Both the position numbers and the translations under genes were made by a program. From assembly GCA_010093705.1 (NCBI GenBank), contig MU006124.1, positions 1 through 64,000 of the forward strand: a stretch of DNA of 64,000 nucleotides, in the 5' to 3' direction. The DNA comes from Patellaria atrata CBS 101060 (Eukaryota; Ascomycota; Dothideomycetes; Patellariales; Patellariaceae). Below the pieces are notes generated by a model. The model saw only the letters and a program-made list of their open reading frames with translations, had not been told where the DNA came from and ran no database searches. This document shows, piece by piece, positions 51,483 through 64,000 of the stretch. Each line of letters starts with the position of its first letter. Positions within the stretch are counted from its first letter, which is position 1.

Positions 51483-52234
51483 AAATATTATTAAATTATT
51501 TAATTAAAATAAACTATTATAATTAAAGATTAATAATAAAATATTATAATTTTAAAAAGTAAATTATAAATTTAAATTAATCTATAATATTAATTTAATA
51601 TAAAATAATTAAATAAAATTATTAATAAATAAAAATAAAATTAATAAAAAGTATTAATTTATTAAAAAAGAAAATTATAATTATTTTAATAGAAATAATT
51701 AAGTTTATAGACTAAAAATATTAACTTTAATCTTTAAAAAATAAAATTAAAACTATTAAATTTAATAAAAAGAAAAATATTAAAACTTTTTAAAAAGTTA
51801 AAGTTAAAACTAAATAAGTAAATTAATATTATTAGATTTATATAAATATTTACTTAATTAATAAAGAGAATTATCTATAAAATAAAAAATATAAATATAT
51901 TATTATAAATATTATAAATTTATATAAAATTAACTTTTTAATATAAAATTAATTTATAAAAGATAAAGACTTTTTAAATAAAGATAAAAATATTTATAAA
52001 ATAATAATTTATAAAAAACTATTTAAGAAATATTATTATTTAATTTATATATTCTTAAAATTTATATTAAATAAATTACTATTATTTAAAGAAGATATAA
52101 ACTATAATATAATATTAAATTAAAATAATAATTTTATTATTAATCTTTTATATAATATATTTATCGAATATTTATAATTAGTAAAAAATTATTTAAAGAA
52201 ATATTTTTAAAAGAAGTTTATTATTTTAAACGAG

Positions 52235-52506
52235 TATAATAATATATTATAATATTAATCTTATATTTTCTATATTAAATATTTAATTTATTTATAAAAA
52301 ATCTTTATTAAATTAAATATAGAAAAGATCTTTAAATATTAATTAATTAAATAAAAGATAATTAAATTAAAATTTAATAAAATAAGATTATTATATATAA
52401 ATATTTAATTTATAATATTATTATTTTTTAATTTAATCTTTATATTTAATAATTAATAATAAAGATAATTAAAATATAATTACTATAATTATATTATATT
52501 ATTATA
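52235..52506 (+). repeat. 5' LTR of element E
   Basis: 272 bp, same length as the 3' copy at 58696-58967. Confidence 0.85.
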
Positions 52507-55500
52507 CTAGATTAAATTCTCCTTTAATAATTTTTAAAAAGACGATATAATATTCTAATTAAAGTATAATATTAATTTAATTAATAAATTATTATTAGAT
52601 TAATCGGGAATTTATAAATAATTAAGTTTTATTAATAATAAAATATTTAATATTTAAAAGTATTAATATTAATAATAATAATAATCTAATATTTAAAAGA
52701 GATTAGAACTAATAAATATAAATTATTTAAAGAAATAAATATTATAATAAACTAAATAAGATAATTAAATTTTTAGTAATTTTAATAAAATAGATAAATA
52801 ATAAATTAATTATAAATTTAGAAATAGAGAATAATATTAAATTAAAAGAAAAAGGAAAAATATATTAATATAAATTAATATTAGAAATAGTCGATTAGTA
52901 AATTATTAATAATATTTTAGAAATAAATTTATAGAATCTATTAAAAGAAATTTCTAGAATAATAGAAAAAGGAAAATCTTTTAAATATATTATTATTATA
53001 GATAATTAAAACGTTAATATAATTAATAAAGTAAAGAAATAAATAATTAAAAGTCTAAATTAATTTATAATAAAATATCTTTATATAAAAATAAAATTTA
53101 TAGTTTAAAAGATATAATTTAGAAAGATAATAAACTTTATTAATAAAATAATATTTAATTTATAGTTAAAGCTATAAATATATTAAATAAATAAAAAAGC
53201 TATAAAATATCTTTAAAATAAGATTAATAATTTAAAAAAATAGACTAAATAATTTAAATTAAATTAAAAAAGTATTTAATTTAATAATAAATTTAATAAT
53301 AAAGAATTATTAATATTATATAATTATAATAATTAAGTTAAAATAGTTAACTTAATTAGAAACTTTAGAAATAAAAATAATAATAAAATAAAGAAGTTTC
53401 TTAATCTATTAAAATTAATTAATAATAAGAAGTTAATTTATAAAAAATAAAAGAGTAAAATAAATAATAAACTTTATATTAATAATAATTAGTTTTAAAA
53501 TAAAAGGATAAAGACTATTTATATTAAAATATAAATTAATAATAAAATAATTAAATATATATACTTTTTCTTAAAATTAAAAAAGGATAATATAATTTTA
53601 ATAAAGTTAATAAAATTTCTAAACTAAATTTATAAGAATCTAAATAGATAATTAAAAGTTAAAGATAAATTAAAGAAGTTAAAATAAGATTATTTAATAA
53701 ATTTTCTAAAATTCTAATTTATATTTATTTAGTTAGCTAATAAAGTTAGATTATTATATAATTAATAGAAATAGAAACTTTATAATAAACTTTATAATAA
53801 TTTAAGATTAATAATAGTAAAAGCTATAAATAACGACGAAATTAGCTTCTAGAAATATTATAATAAAGTTATAATATAAATATAAGAGTTAAAAAGATTA
53901 AATAAAATTAATAAAATCTATAAAAAAAATTAAAAATATATTAAATTAACTAAAATAACTTCTATTTTAATAATAATAAATAGAATTTTATATTAATTAA
54001 AGAATAAAAGAATTATTTTATTTATAATATTATAAATAATAAAGTAGATTATAATTATTTAAAAGTTTATAAATAACTACTTTAATTATAATAAAATTAG
54101 ATATAAAGTATTAAAATATTAAGAATTAAAGAAAATAATTAAAGTAAAGTTAATTTAAAAAGATAAATATTAGAGCTTAAAATCTAATTTAAAATTAAAT
54201 TCGAAAAACGAGAAACTTTAAATAAAGACTTTATATTAAAATTAATAATAGAAGTATTAATAATATTAATTAATAATTTAATATTAGAAAAGCTATTTAT
54301 AATATTATATTAAATCTTAAAAAATAGAATTATAATATAATTTAAAGCTTTAATTAATATTAAAATTTAAGAATATATTCTATTAAATAAAAAATAATTA
54401 CCCGCTCTAAAATAATATCTTAAAATTAAAGTTAAAAAGATAAATTAAAAGATTAAAGTTAATATTTTTAATAATTTAAAGATAATATTAATTAACTAAA
54501 TATTTAAGATAAGCCTCGTAATTAAAAGATAAAAGTGGTTAATATTAATTATAATAATAAATATAAGTTATAATAATATATTTATAAATAAGAAATAGTT
54601 TTTTAAAATTAATAATTTATTTAATTATAAATATTATCGAATTATTTAACTAAAATAAACTATTATAGTTAAAGATTAATAATAAGATATTATAATTTTA
54701 AAGAGTAAGTTATAAATTTAAATTAATCTATAATATTAATTTAATATAAAATAATAAGATAAAATTATTAATAAATAAAAATATAATTAATAGAAAGTAT
54801 TAATTAACTAAAGAAAAAAATTATAATTATTTTAATAAAAGTAATTAAGTTTATAAACTAAAAATATTAACTTTAATCTTTAAAAGATAAAATTAGAATT
54901 ATTAAATCTAATAAAGAAAAAAACGCTAAAACTCTTTAAAAAATTAAAATTAAAATTAAGTAAATAGATTAATATTACTAAAATCTATATAAATATTTAT
55001 TTAATTAGCGGAGAAAACTATCTAAAAAATATAAAATATAAAGATATTATTATAAATATTATAAGTTTATATAAAATTAACTCTTTAATATAAGTTTAAC
55101 TTTTAAAAGATAAAAACTCTTTAAATAAAGATAAAAATATTTATAAAACGATAATTTATAAAAAGTTACTTAAGAAATATTATTATTTAATCTATATATT
55201 CTTAAAATCTATATTCGATAAATTATTACCGTTTAAAGAAAGTATAGACTATAATATAATATTAAACTAAAATAGTAATCTTATTATTAACTTTTTATAT
55301 AATATATTTATCGAATATTTATAGCTAATAAAGAATTATTTAAAAAAATATCTTTAAAAGAGATTTATTACTCTAAATAAAGTATTATATATATCTTTAA
55401 TATTATTATTAAAAAGTTAAGAGGAAATTAAAGATTCTATATTAATTATAAAAAGTTAAATAGTATTATTAAAAAAAATAAGTATCTATTATCTTTAATT

Positions 55501-58500
55501 AAAGAAATATTAACGCGTCTCTAATAAATAAAGATATTTATAAAACTTAATATAAAATAAGTATTTTATTAAATTTAAATAAAGAAATTAACTAAAAATC
55601 TTATTATCTTTTAAATAAAATATAAATTATTTAAATATAAAATATTATTCTTTAAATTATATAATAGTTTAATCTTATTTTAATAATTTATTAATAAGAT
55701 ATTTTTCTAATATCTAAATAACTTTTATATAATATATATTAATAATATATTAATCTATTTTAAGTATCTATTAAAGCACTAAACTTATATCGCGAAAATA
55801 TTAGAAATATTAATTAAAGCCGACCTATAAACTAATATTAAGAAAAGTAAGTTTTATATAATAAAGATAAAATTTCTTAGCTTTATTATTAATATTAACG
55901 AAATAATAATAAATTTAAAAAAGACTAAAATAGTCTAAAATTAAAAGTTATTAATAAATATAAAAAGAATCTTATTATTTAATAAATTCTATAACTTCTA
56001 TTAAAAGTTTTTAAAGAAATTTAGATAAATTATATAACTATTAATAATATAAATATAAAAAGGAATTTAGAAACTATTTAAATAGAAAAAAGAAAAGATA
56101 TTTAAGAAAATAAAAAAGCTAATTCTATTAAATTAAATATTAATATATTATAATTTTTTACTTAAAATAAAAGTTAAGTTTAATTATAATAATAAAATTA
56201 TTATAATAGTTATATTATAATTTTATAAATATATTTAAAAGTTAATTATCTTCTAGATTAAAATATTATTAGAGATAAAATTAAAATATAAAATTTATAA
56301 TAAGAAAATATTAACTATAATAAGAATATTAATTAAATAGAAAAATATATTAATAAAGTTATAATAAGTTCCTTTTATTATAATTATTAATTATAAAGTA
56401 CTAAAATATTTCACTATAAAATAGTTACTTAATATTAGATAAATTTAATAAAATAAAGCTTTCTTTAATTTTTATTTCTAAATTATATATTAGTTTAAAG
56501 TTTAAAATATTATAATAAACATGTTTTTCTATAGATAAAAAGACTTAAAAATAATAAAAGATAAAAATATTATAGTATAAACTTAAATATTAATTAACTT
56601 AAATATAATAATAATATTTTTTTAACTTTTAATAAAATAATAATTATTATTTAAGAAAATATTTTAAAGTAGTAAAAAATATATAATTTTTAAAAAGAAA
56701 ATAATAAAAAAGTACGTTTTAAAGTTAAAATTTAGAATCTAGATAATAATAATTAAAATAATAATAATTAAACTTTTATAAAGAATAAAAGAAGCTAAAA
56801 TTTAGGACTAAAAATCTATAATAACTAAAATTTTAAAAGAAAGAAATAATATATTAAAGAAATATATTAACTTTAATTTTAAATTAAAATCTATATCTAT
56901 TTACTCTATAATTTTCATTATAACTAAAAAAGAAAAGAAAGTTAAATATAAAATAAAAAAAAGAAAAGATATATCTATAAATTTAAAATAATATATTTAA
57001 AATAAACTTAATCGAAAATAAAAGCTATTAATAATATATTTACTAATAGATTAAATATTAGAAGTAAATTAGAAGTATAACTCTCTATTAATATATTAAA
57101 AATAAGTTAAAATTAAAGAGAAGTATTAAAAATTATAGAATAATTTATTTATTAAATTTAATAAATTTATAGTTTTAAATATAAATAATTTTAAAATATA
57201 TTTAATATAAGATATATATAATATATTAATTATAGAATATTTAGAAATTAAGAAGATAAAAGAATTAATTTAAATATAATATTATTAGCTTAAATTAATA
57301 ATTAATATAAATAGATATATTTAAAACTATTATATTTATTATTAAATATATATATTAAGAGATAAAATTCCCGGTTTATTAAAATTACTACTAATTAAAG
57401 ATAAATATTAGTAATATATTATCTTTAACTTTAAATTATTTTTTAAGAATACGTATAAATTCGAAATAATATTTATAGTAATAGATTAACTAGAAAAAAG
57501 AGCGATTTTATTTCTTTATATTAAAGATATTTTAATTAAAATAACCGTAAAGTTATACTATAAATATATATAATAAATATATAGTATATTAAAGATAATA
57601 ATATTAGATTATAATCTATAATTTATATTTATATTTATAGATAAGCTTTATAAATTAACGAAAATAAAATAAAAGCTATCTATAATTTATTATTTATAGA
57701 TAAATAAAAGTATAAAAATTATTAATTAATATATAAATTTATAGTTTTAGCTCTTTATAAATTATTATTAAAGTAATTAATTAAAACTATTATTTATAAT
57801 AGATTTTATTTAAACTATATTAATTTATAAATTAATAGGTATTTTCTTTTATAAATTAAAATTTAATTATTAACTATAAATATATTTCGATTAATAAAAA
57901 TAGATAAATTTTAATATATATAAAATTATTTAAGAAAAAATAAATAGAGAGAAAGTTTAATTATTTATAAAATATATCTACGACGTTATTAAATAAATAA
58001 GAAATAATCTAGAAAAGATATAAATAATATAGATAAAATTAGCTAATAAATATTAAAGAGAATTAAACTTTAAATTAAAAGATTATATTTTTATCTTATA
58101 TAAAGATTAAATATTAAATAGATTAAATATTAAATTAGACTATTAAAATATAGATTTATATAAAATAATAGAAATAAAGAAATACTTTTATATAATTAAT
58201 TTATCTATTAATATAAAGATATTAAATATATTTTATATAGATAAATTTTATAAAATATCGATAGATCTATTATTTAGATAATAGTTAAAATTATCACCGC
58301 CGATTAAAATAGACGATAAGCTTAAATATAAAGTAAATAAGATTTTAATAAATTATATCTCTCGCGGTAAATTATAATATAAAGTAAATTAGATCGAATA
58401 TAATTTTAATAAGATATAATATCTAGCTTATAACTTTATTAAAATATTATATAAACTTAAAGAATTTTATAATTAAAGATTAATTAATATTAAATCACTA

Positions 58501-58695
58501 ATTTAACTTAAAAAATAGCTTTAAACCTTTAAATTTAAGATAAAAGTAAAGCTATATAATAATAATAATATAATTAAAAAGAAAGAATTTATATAGATTT
58601 TAAGATATTATAAATAGATAATAAATTATATTATAAAATATTATTAATATTATTATAGAAATTAGAGCTAATTTTTACTATTAAAGAGAGGATAA

Positions 58696-58967
58696 TATAA
58701 TAATATATTATAATATTAATTCTATATTTTCTATATTAAATATTTAGTTTATTTATAAGAGATTTTTATAAAGTTAAATATAGAAAAAATCTCTAAATAT
58801 TAATTAGTTAAATAGAAAATAATTAGATTAAAACTTAATAAGATAAAATTATTATATATAAATATTAAATTTATAATTTTATTATTTCTTAATTTAATCT
58901 CTATATTTAATAGTTAATAATAAAGATAATTAAAATATAATTATTATAGCTATACTATATTATTATA
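58696..58967 (+). repeat. 3' LTR of element E
   Basis: 272 bp, preceded by a purine tract (aaagagagg). Confidence 0.85.
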
Positions 58968-61208
58968 ATAAGGTATTATATACGTTTTTAATATTATTTA
59001 TTAAGAAGTTAAAAGAAGGTTAAAGATTTTATATTAATTATAGAAAGTTAAATAATATTATTAAGAAAGATAAATATTTATTATCTTTAATTAAAGAAAT
59101 ATTAACACGTCTTTAATAAGTAAAGATATTTATAAAACTTAATATAAAATAAATATTCTATTAAATCTAGATAAAGAAATTAACTAAAAATTTTATTATC
59201 TTTTAAATAAAATATAAATTATTTAAATATAAGATATTATTCTTTAAATTATATAATAATTTAATCTTATTTTAATAATTTATTAATAAAATATTTTTCT
59301 AATATTTAAATAACTTTTATATAATATATATTAATAATATATTAATTTATTTTAAATATCTATTAAAGTATTAAACTTATATTTTAAAAGTATTAAAAAT
59401 ATTAATTAAAATTAATCTATAAGCTAATATTAAGAAAAGTAAATTCTATATAATAAAGATAAAGTTTCTTAGCTTTATTATTAATATTAATAAAATAGCG
59501 ATAAATTTAGAAAAAACTAAAATAATTTAAAACTAAAAATTATTAATAAATATAAAGGGAATTTTATTATTTAATAAATTCTATAATTTTTATTAAAAGT
59601 TTCTAGAGAAATTTAGACGAGTTATATAATTATTAATAATATAAATATAAAAAGAGATTTAGAAACTATTTAAATAAAAAGAAAAAAAAATATTTAAAAA
59701 AAATAAAAAAGCTAATTCTATTAAATTAAATATTAATATATTATAACTTTTTATTTAAAATAAAAGTTAAATTTAATTATAATAATAAGATTACTATAAT
59801 AATTATATTATAGCTTTATAAATATATTTAAAAGTTAATTACCTTCTAGATTAAAATATTATTAAAGATAAAATTAAAGTATAAAATTTATAATAAGAAA
59901 ATATTAGCTATAATAAAAGTATTAACTAAATAGAGAAATATATTAATAAAGTTATAATAAGTTCCTTTTATTATAATTATTAATTATAAAGTATTAAAAT
60001 ATTTTATCGCGAAATAATTATTTAATATTAGATAAACTCGATAAAATAAAACTCTCTTTAATTTCTATTTTCGAATTATATATTAGCCCGGAACTTAAAA
60101 TATTATAATAGATATATTTTTCTATAAATAAAAAGATTTAAAGATAATAAAAGATAAAAATATTATAATATAAATTTAAATATTAATTAACTTAAATATA
60201 ATAATAATATTTTTTTAACTTTTAATAAAATAATAATTATTATTTAAAAAGATATTTTAAAGTAATAAGAAATATATAATCTTTAAAAAGAAAATAGTAA
60301 AAAAGTATACTTTAAAATTAAGACTTAAAGTTTAAATAATAATAATTAAGATAATAATAATTAAGTCTTTATAAAGAATAGAGAAAGTTAAAACTTAAAA
60401 TTAAAAGTTTATAATAATTAAAATTTTAAAAGAAAGAAATAATATATTAAAGAAATATATTAATCTCGATTTTAGATTAAGATTTATATTTATCTACTTT
60501 ATAATTTTTATTATAACTAAAAAAGAAAAGGAAGTTAAATATAAAATAAAAGAAAAGAAAGATATATTTATAAATTTAAAATAATATATTTAAAATAAAC
60601 TTAATTAAAAATAAAAGTTATTAGTAATATATTTATTAATAAATTAAATATTAAAAGTAAATTAGAAATATAACTTTTTATTAATATATTAAAAGTAAAT
60701 TAAAGTTAAAAAGAGATATTAAAAATTATAAAATAATTTATTTATTAAATTTAATAAATTTATAGTTTTAAATATAAATAATTTTAGAATATATTTAATA
60801 TAAGATATATATAATATATTAATTATAAAATATCTAGAAATTAAGAAAATAAAAGAATTAATTTAAATATAATATTATTAACTTAAATTAATAGTTAATA
60901 TAAATAGATATATTTAAAACTATTATATTTATTATTAAATATATATATTAAAAGATAAAATCTTTAGTTTATTAAAATTATTATTAATTAAAGATAAATA
61001 TTAATAATATAATATTTTTAACTTTAAATTATTCTTTAAAAATATATATAGATTTAAAATAATATTTATAATAGTAAATTAACTAGAAAAAAGAGTAATC
61101 TTATTTCTTTATATTAAAAATATCTCGATTAAGATAGTTATAAAGCTATACTATAAATATATATAATAGATATATAATATATTAAAGATAATAATATTAG
61201 ATTATAAT

Positions 61209-64000
61209 TATAATAATATATTATAATATTAATTCTATATTTTCTATATTAAATATTTAGTTTATTAATAAAAGATTTTTATTAAATTAAATATAAAAAA
61301 AATCTTTAAACGTTAATTAATTAAATAAAAGATAATTAAATTAAAATTTAATAAAATAGAATTATTATATATAAATATTTAATTTATAATATTATTATTT
61401 CTTAACTTAGTCTCTATACTTAGTAATTAGTAATAAAGATAATTAAAATATAATTATTATAATTATATTATATTATTATACTAAATTAAGTTCTTCTTTA
61501 ATAATCTTTAAAAAGATAATATAATATTTTAACTAAAACACGATATTAGTCTAGCTAATAAATAATTATTAAATTAATTAGAAATTTATAAGTAACTAAA
61601 CTTTATTAATAATAAAATATTTAATACTTAAAAGTATTAACGCTAATAATAATAATAATCTAATATTTAAAAAAGATTATAATTAATAAATATAAATTAT
61701 TTAAAAAAGTAAATATTATAATAAATTAAATAAAATAGTTAAATCTTTAATAATTTTAATAAAATAGATAAATAATAAATTAATTATAAATTTAGAAATA
61801 GAGAATAGCACTAAATTAAAAGAAAAAGAAAAAATATATTAATATAAATTAATATTAAAAGTAATCGATTAATAGATTATTAATAATATTTTAGAAACGA
61901 ATCTATAGAATTTACTAAAAAAAATTCCCGAAATAATAGAAGAAAAAAAGTCTTTTAAATATATCGCTATTATAAATAATTAAAACGCTAATATAATCGA
62001 TAAAATAAAAAAATAAATAATTAAAAGTCTAAACTAATTTATAATAAAGTATTTTTATATAAAAGTAAAATTTTTAGTTTAAAAAATATAATTTAAAAAA
62101 ATAATAAATATTATTAATAAGATAATATCTAATTTATAGCTAAAACTATAAATATATTAAATAAATAAAGAAACTATAAAATATCTTTAAAATAAAATTA
62201 ATAATTTAAAGAAATAAATTAAATAATCTAAATTAAACTAAAAAAGCGTCTAATTTAATAATAAATTTAATAATAAAAAACTATTAATATTATATAATTA
62301 TAATAATTAAATTAAAATAGTCGATTTAATTAAAAACTTTAAAAGTAAAGATAATAATAAGATAAAGAAGTTCTTTAATTTATTAAAATTAATTAATAAT
62401 AAGAAATTAATTTATAAAATATAAAAGAATAAAATAAATAATAAACTTTATATTAATAATAATTAATTTTAAAATAAAAAAGTGAAGACTATCTATATTA
62501 AAATATAAATTAATAACGAGATAGCTAAATATATATACTTTTTCTTAAAATTAAAGAAGAACGATATAATCTTAATAAGATTAATAAAATTTCTAGATTA
62601 AATTTATAAGAATTTAAATAGATAATTAAAAGTTAAAGATAAATTAAAGAAATTAAAATAAAATTATTTAATAAACTTTTTAAAGTTTTAGTCTATATTT
62701 ATCTAACTAATTAATAAAGTTAAATTATCACGTGATTAATAGAAAAAGGAACTTTATAATAAACTTTATAATAGTCTAAAACTAATAATAATAGAAGTTA
62801 TAAATAATAATAAAATTAACTTTTAAGGAATTATAATAAAGCTATAATATAAATATAAGAGTTAAAAAGATTAAATAAAGTTAATAAAGTTTATAAAAAA
62901 AGTTAAAAATATAATAAATTAACTAAAATAATTTCTATCTTAATAATAATAAATAGAACTTTATATTAATTAAAAAGTAAAGAAATTATCTTATCTATAA
63001 TATTATAAATAATAAAGTAAACTATAATTATTTAAAAGTTTATAAGTAACTACTTTAATTATAATAAGATTAGATATAAAGTATTAAAATATTAAAGATT
63101 AAAGAAGATAATTAAAGTAAAGTTAATCTAGAAAAATAAGTATTAAAGTTTAAAGTTTAATTTAAGATTAAATTCGAAAAATAAGAAATTCTAAATAAAG
63201 ATTTTATATTAAAATTAATAATAAAAGTATTAATAATATTAATTAATAATCTAATATTAAAAAAACTATTCACGATATTATATTAAATTTTAAAAAATAG
63301 AATTATAATATAATTTAAGACTTTAATTAATATTAAAGCTTAAAGATATACTTTATTAAATAAGAAATAACTATTTACTCTAAAATAATATCTTAAAATT
63401 AAAGTTAAAAAGATAGACTAGAAGATTAAAATTAATATTTTTAATAATTTAAAAGTAATATTAATTAATTAAATACTTAAGATAAATTTTATAATTAAAG
63501 AATAAAGATAACTAATATCGATTATAAGAATAGATATAAACTATAATAATATATTTATAAGTAAAAAATAATTTTTTAAGACTAATAATTTACTTAATTA
63601 TAAATATTATTAAATTATTTAGCTAAAATAGACTATTATAGTTAAAAACTAATAATAAAATATTATAATTTTAAAGAGTAAGTTATAAATTTAAACTAAT
63701 TTATAGTATTAATTTAATATAAAATAATAAGATAAAGCTATTAATAAATAAGAATATAATTAATAGAAAATATTAATTAATTAAAGAAAGAAACTATAAT
63801 TATTTTAATAGAAATAATTAAGTTTATAAATTAAGAATATTAATTTTAATCTCTAAAAAATAAAATTAAAACTATCGAATTTAATAAAAAAAAAGACGCC
63901 GAAACTCTTTAAAAAGTTAAAGTTAAAGTTAAGTAAATAGATTAATATTACTAAGATTTATATAAATATTTATTTAATTAATAGAGAAAATTACCTAAAA
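61209..64000 (+). mobile_element. Gypsy fossil F, 5' part, in D
   Basis: 5' LTR 61209-61480 (272 bp) followed by leader and gag of the same family as D and E, running off the right edge. It interrupts D near the start of D's integrase. The left flank ends ataat; the matching right flank lies outside the window. RIP-broken. Confidence 0.82.

Larger units (their letters stand above)
52235..58967 (+). mobile_element. Gypsy fossil E, full length, in D
   Basis: 6733-bp element of the same family as D and F. 272-bp LTRs lie at 52235-52506 and 58696-58967, with gag, reverse transcriptase, RNase H, integrase and a chromodomain-like end in the same order as C, and a purine tract just before the 3' LTR. 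Target duplication acgag (52230-52234) and ataag (58968-58972), differing only by RIP-type changes. Structurally whole but broken by hundreds of RIP changes. Confidence 0.87.
41483..61208 (+). mobile_element. Gypsy fossil D, host of four insertions
   Basis: Forward Ty3/Gypsy element of the 272-bp LTR family: 5' LTR 41483-41754. Its own interior appears at 41755-42663, 42936-44159, 51483-52234 and 58968-61208, from gag to about the start of integrase. It is interrupted by a solo LTR, by B, by E and by F, and the rest presumably lies right of the window. Broken throughout by RIP and the oldest member of this nest. Confidence 0.82.

Noticed and set aside
31021-64000. Regular short repeats that could suggest a CRISPR array or centromere satellite
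   Set aside because: Repeats are LTR copies and RIP-made A/T words. There is no spacer pattern and no higher-order tandem array, and CRISPR is not expected in a fungus.

Overview
The window looks like a filamentous ascomycete (Pezizomycotina) chromosome segment. About 16 kb of gene-bearing DNA with ordinary base composition (about 14,930-31,020) lies between two blocks of extremely AT-rich DNA. In the AT-rich blocks CpA/TpG is strongly depleted while CpG survives, which is the signature of repeat-induced point mutation (RIP). The genes carry short introns (49-125 nt) with GT..AG ends, as expected for such fungi.

Left AT block (1-14,930): an old reverse-strand Ty3/Gypsy fossil (H, 148-13,380, running off the left edge) is split by a younger forward chromodomain Gypsy element (A, 1,932-9,566). 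To the right come fragments of the same two LTR families. All are broken by RIP.

Island: a broken hAT transposase and a 685-bp assembly gap; a secreted berberine-bridge-type FAD oxidase (BBE1, -); a SAT4/PTH11-type seven-helix membrane protein (+); a UbiA prenyltransferase (-); a short-chain dehydrogenase (-); a second BBE oxidase (BBE2, +); a cytochrome P450 pseudogene (-) interrupted by a solo LTR; a cupin protein (-); and the start of a pogo/Fot1-type transposon (+). I resolved introns by requiring canonical splice ends, preserved phase and continuity of family motifs. BBE1, SAT4-like, UbiA, SDR, BBE2 and cupin each give one uninterrupted protein (545, 373, 346, 332, 497 and 231 aa).

Together these resemble the tailoring part of a prenylated-metabolite (meroterpenoid-like) cluster: prenyl transfer by UbiA, oxidation by two flavoenzymes and once a P450, ketone reduction by the SDR, and a cupin of unknown chemistry. 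No polyketide synthase, NRPS or soluble terpene synthase is visible, so the backbone source is unknown and the cluster may be partial or decaying.

Right AT block (31,020-64,000): the RIP-mutated body of the pogo-like element, a complete-length Gypsy fossil (C, 33,591-40,070), then a nest. Gypsy D starts at 41,483 and is interrupted by a solo LTR (42,664-42,935), by element B (44,160-51,482, same family as A), by element E (52,235-58,967) and by element F (61,209 to beyond the right edge). Five-base target duplications, some differing only by RIP-type changes, fix most of these borders.
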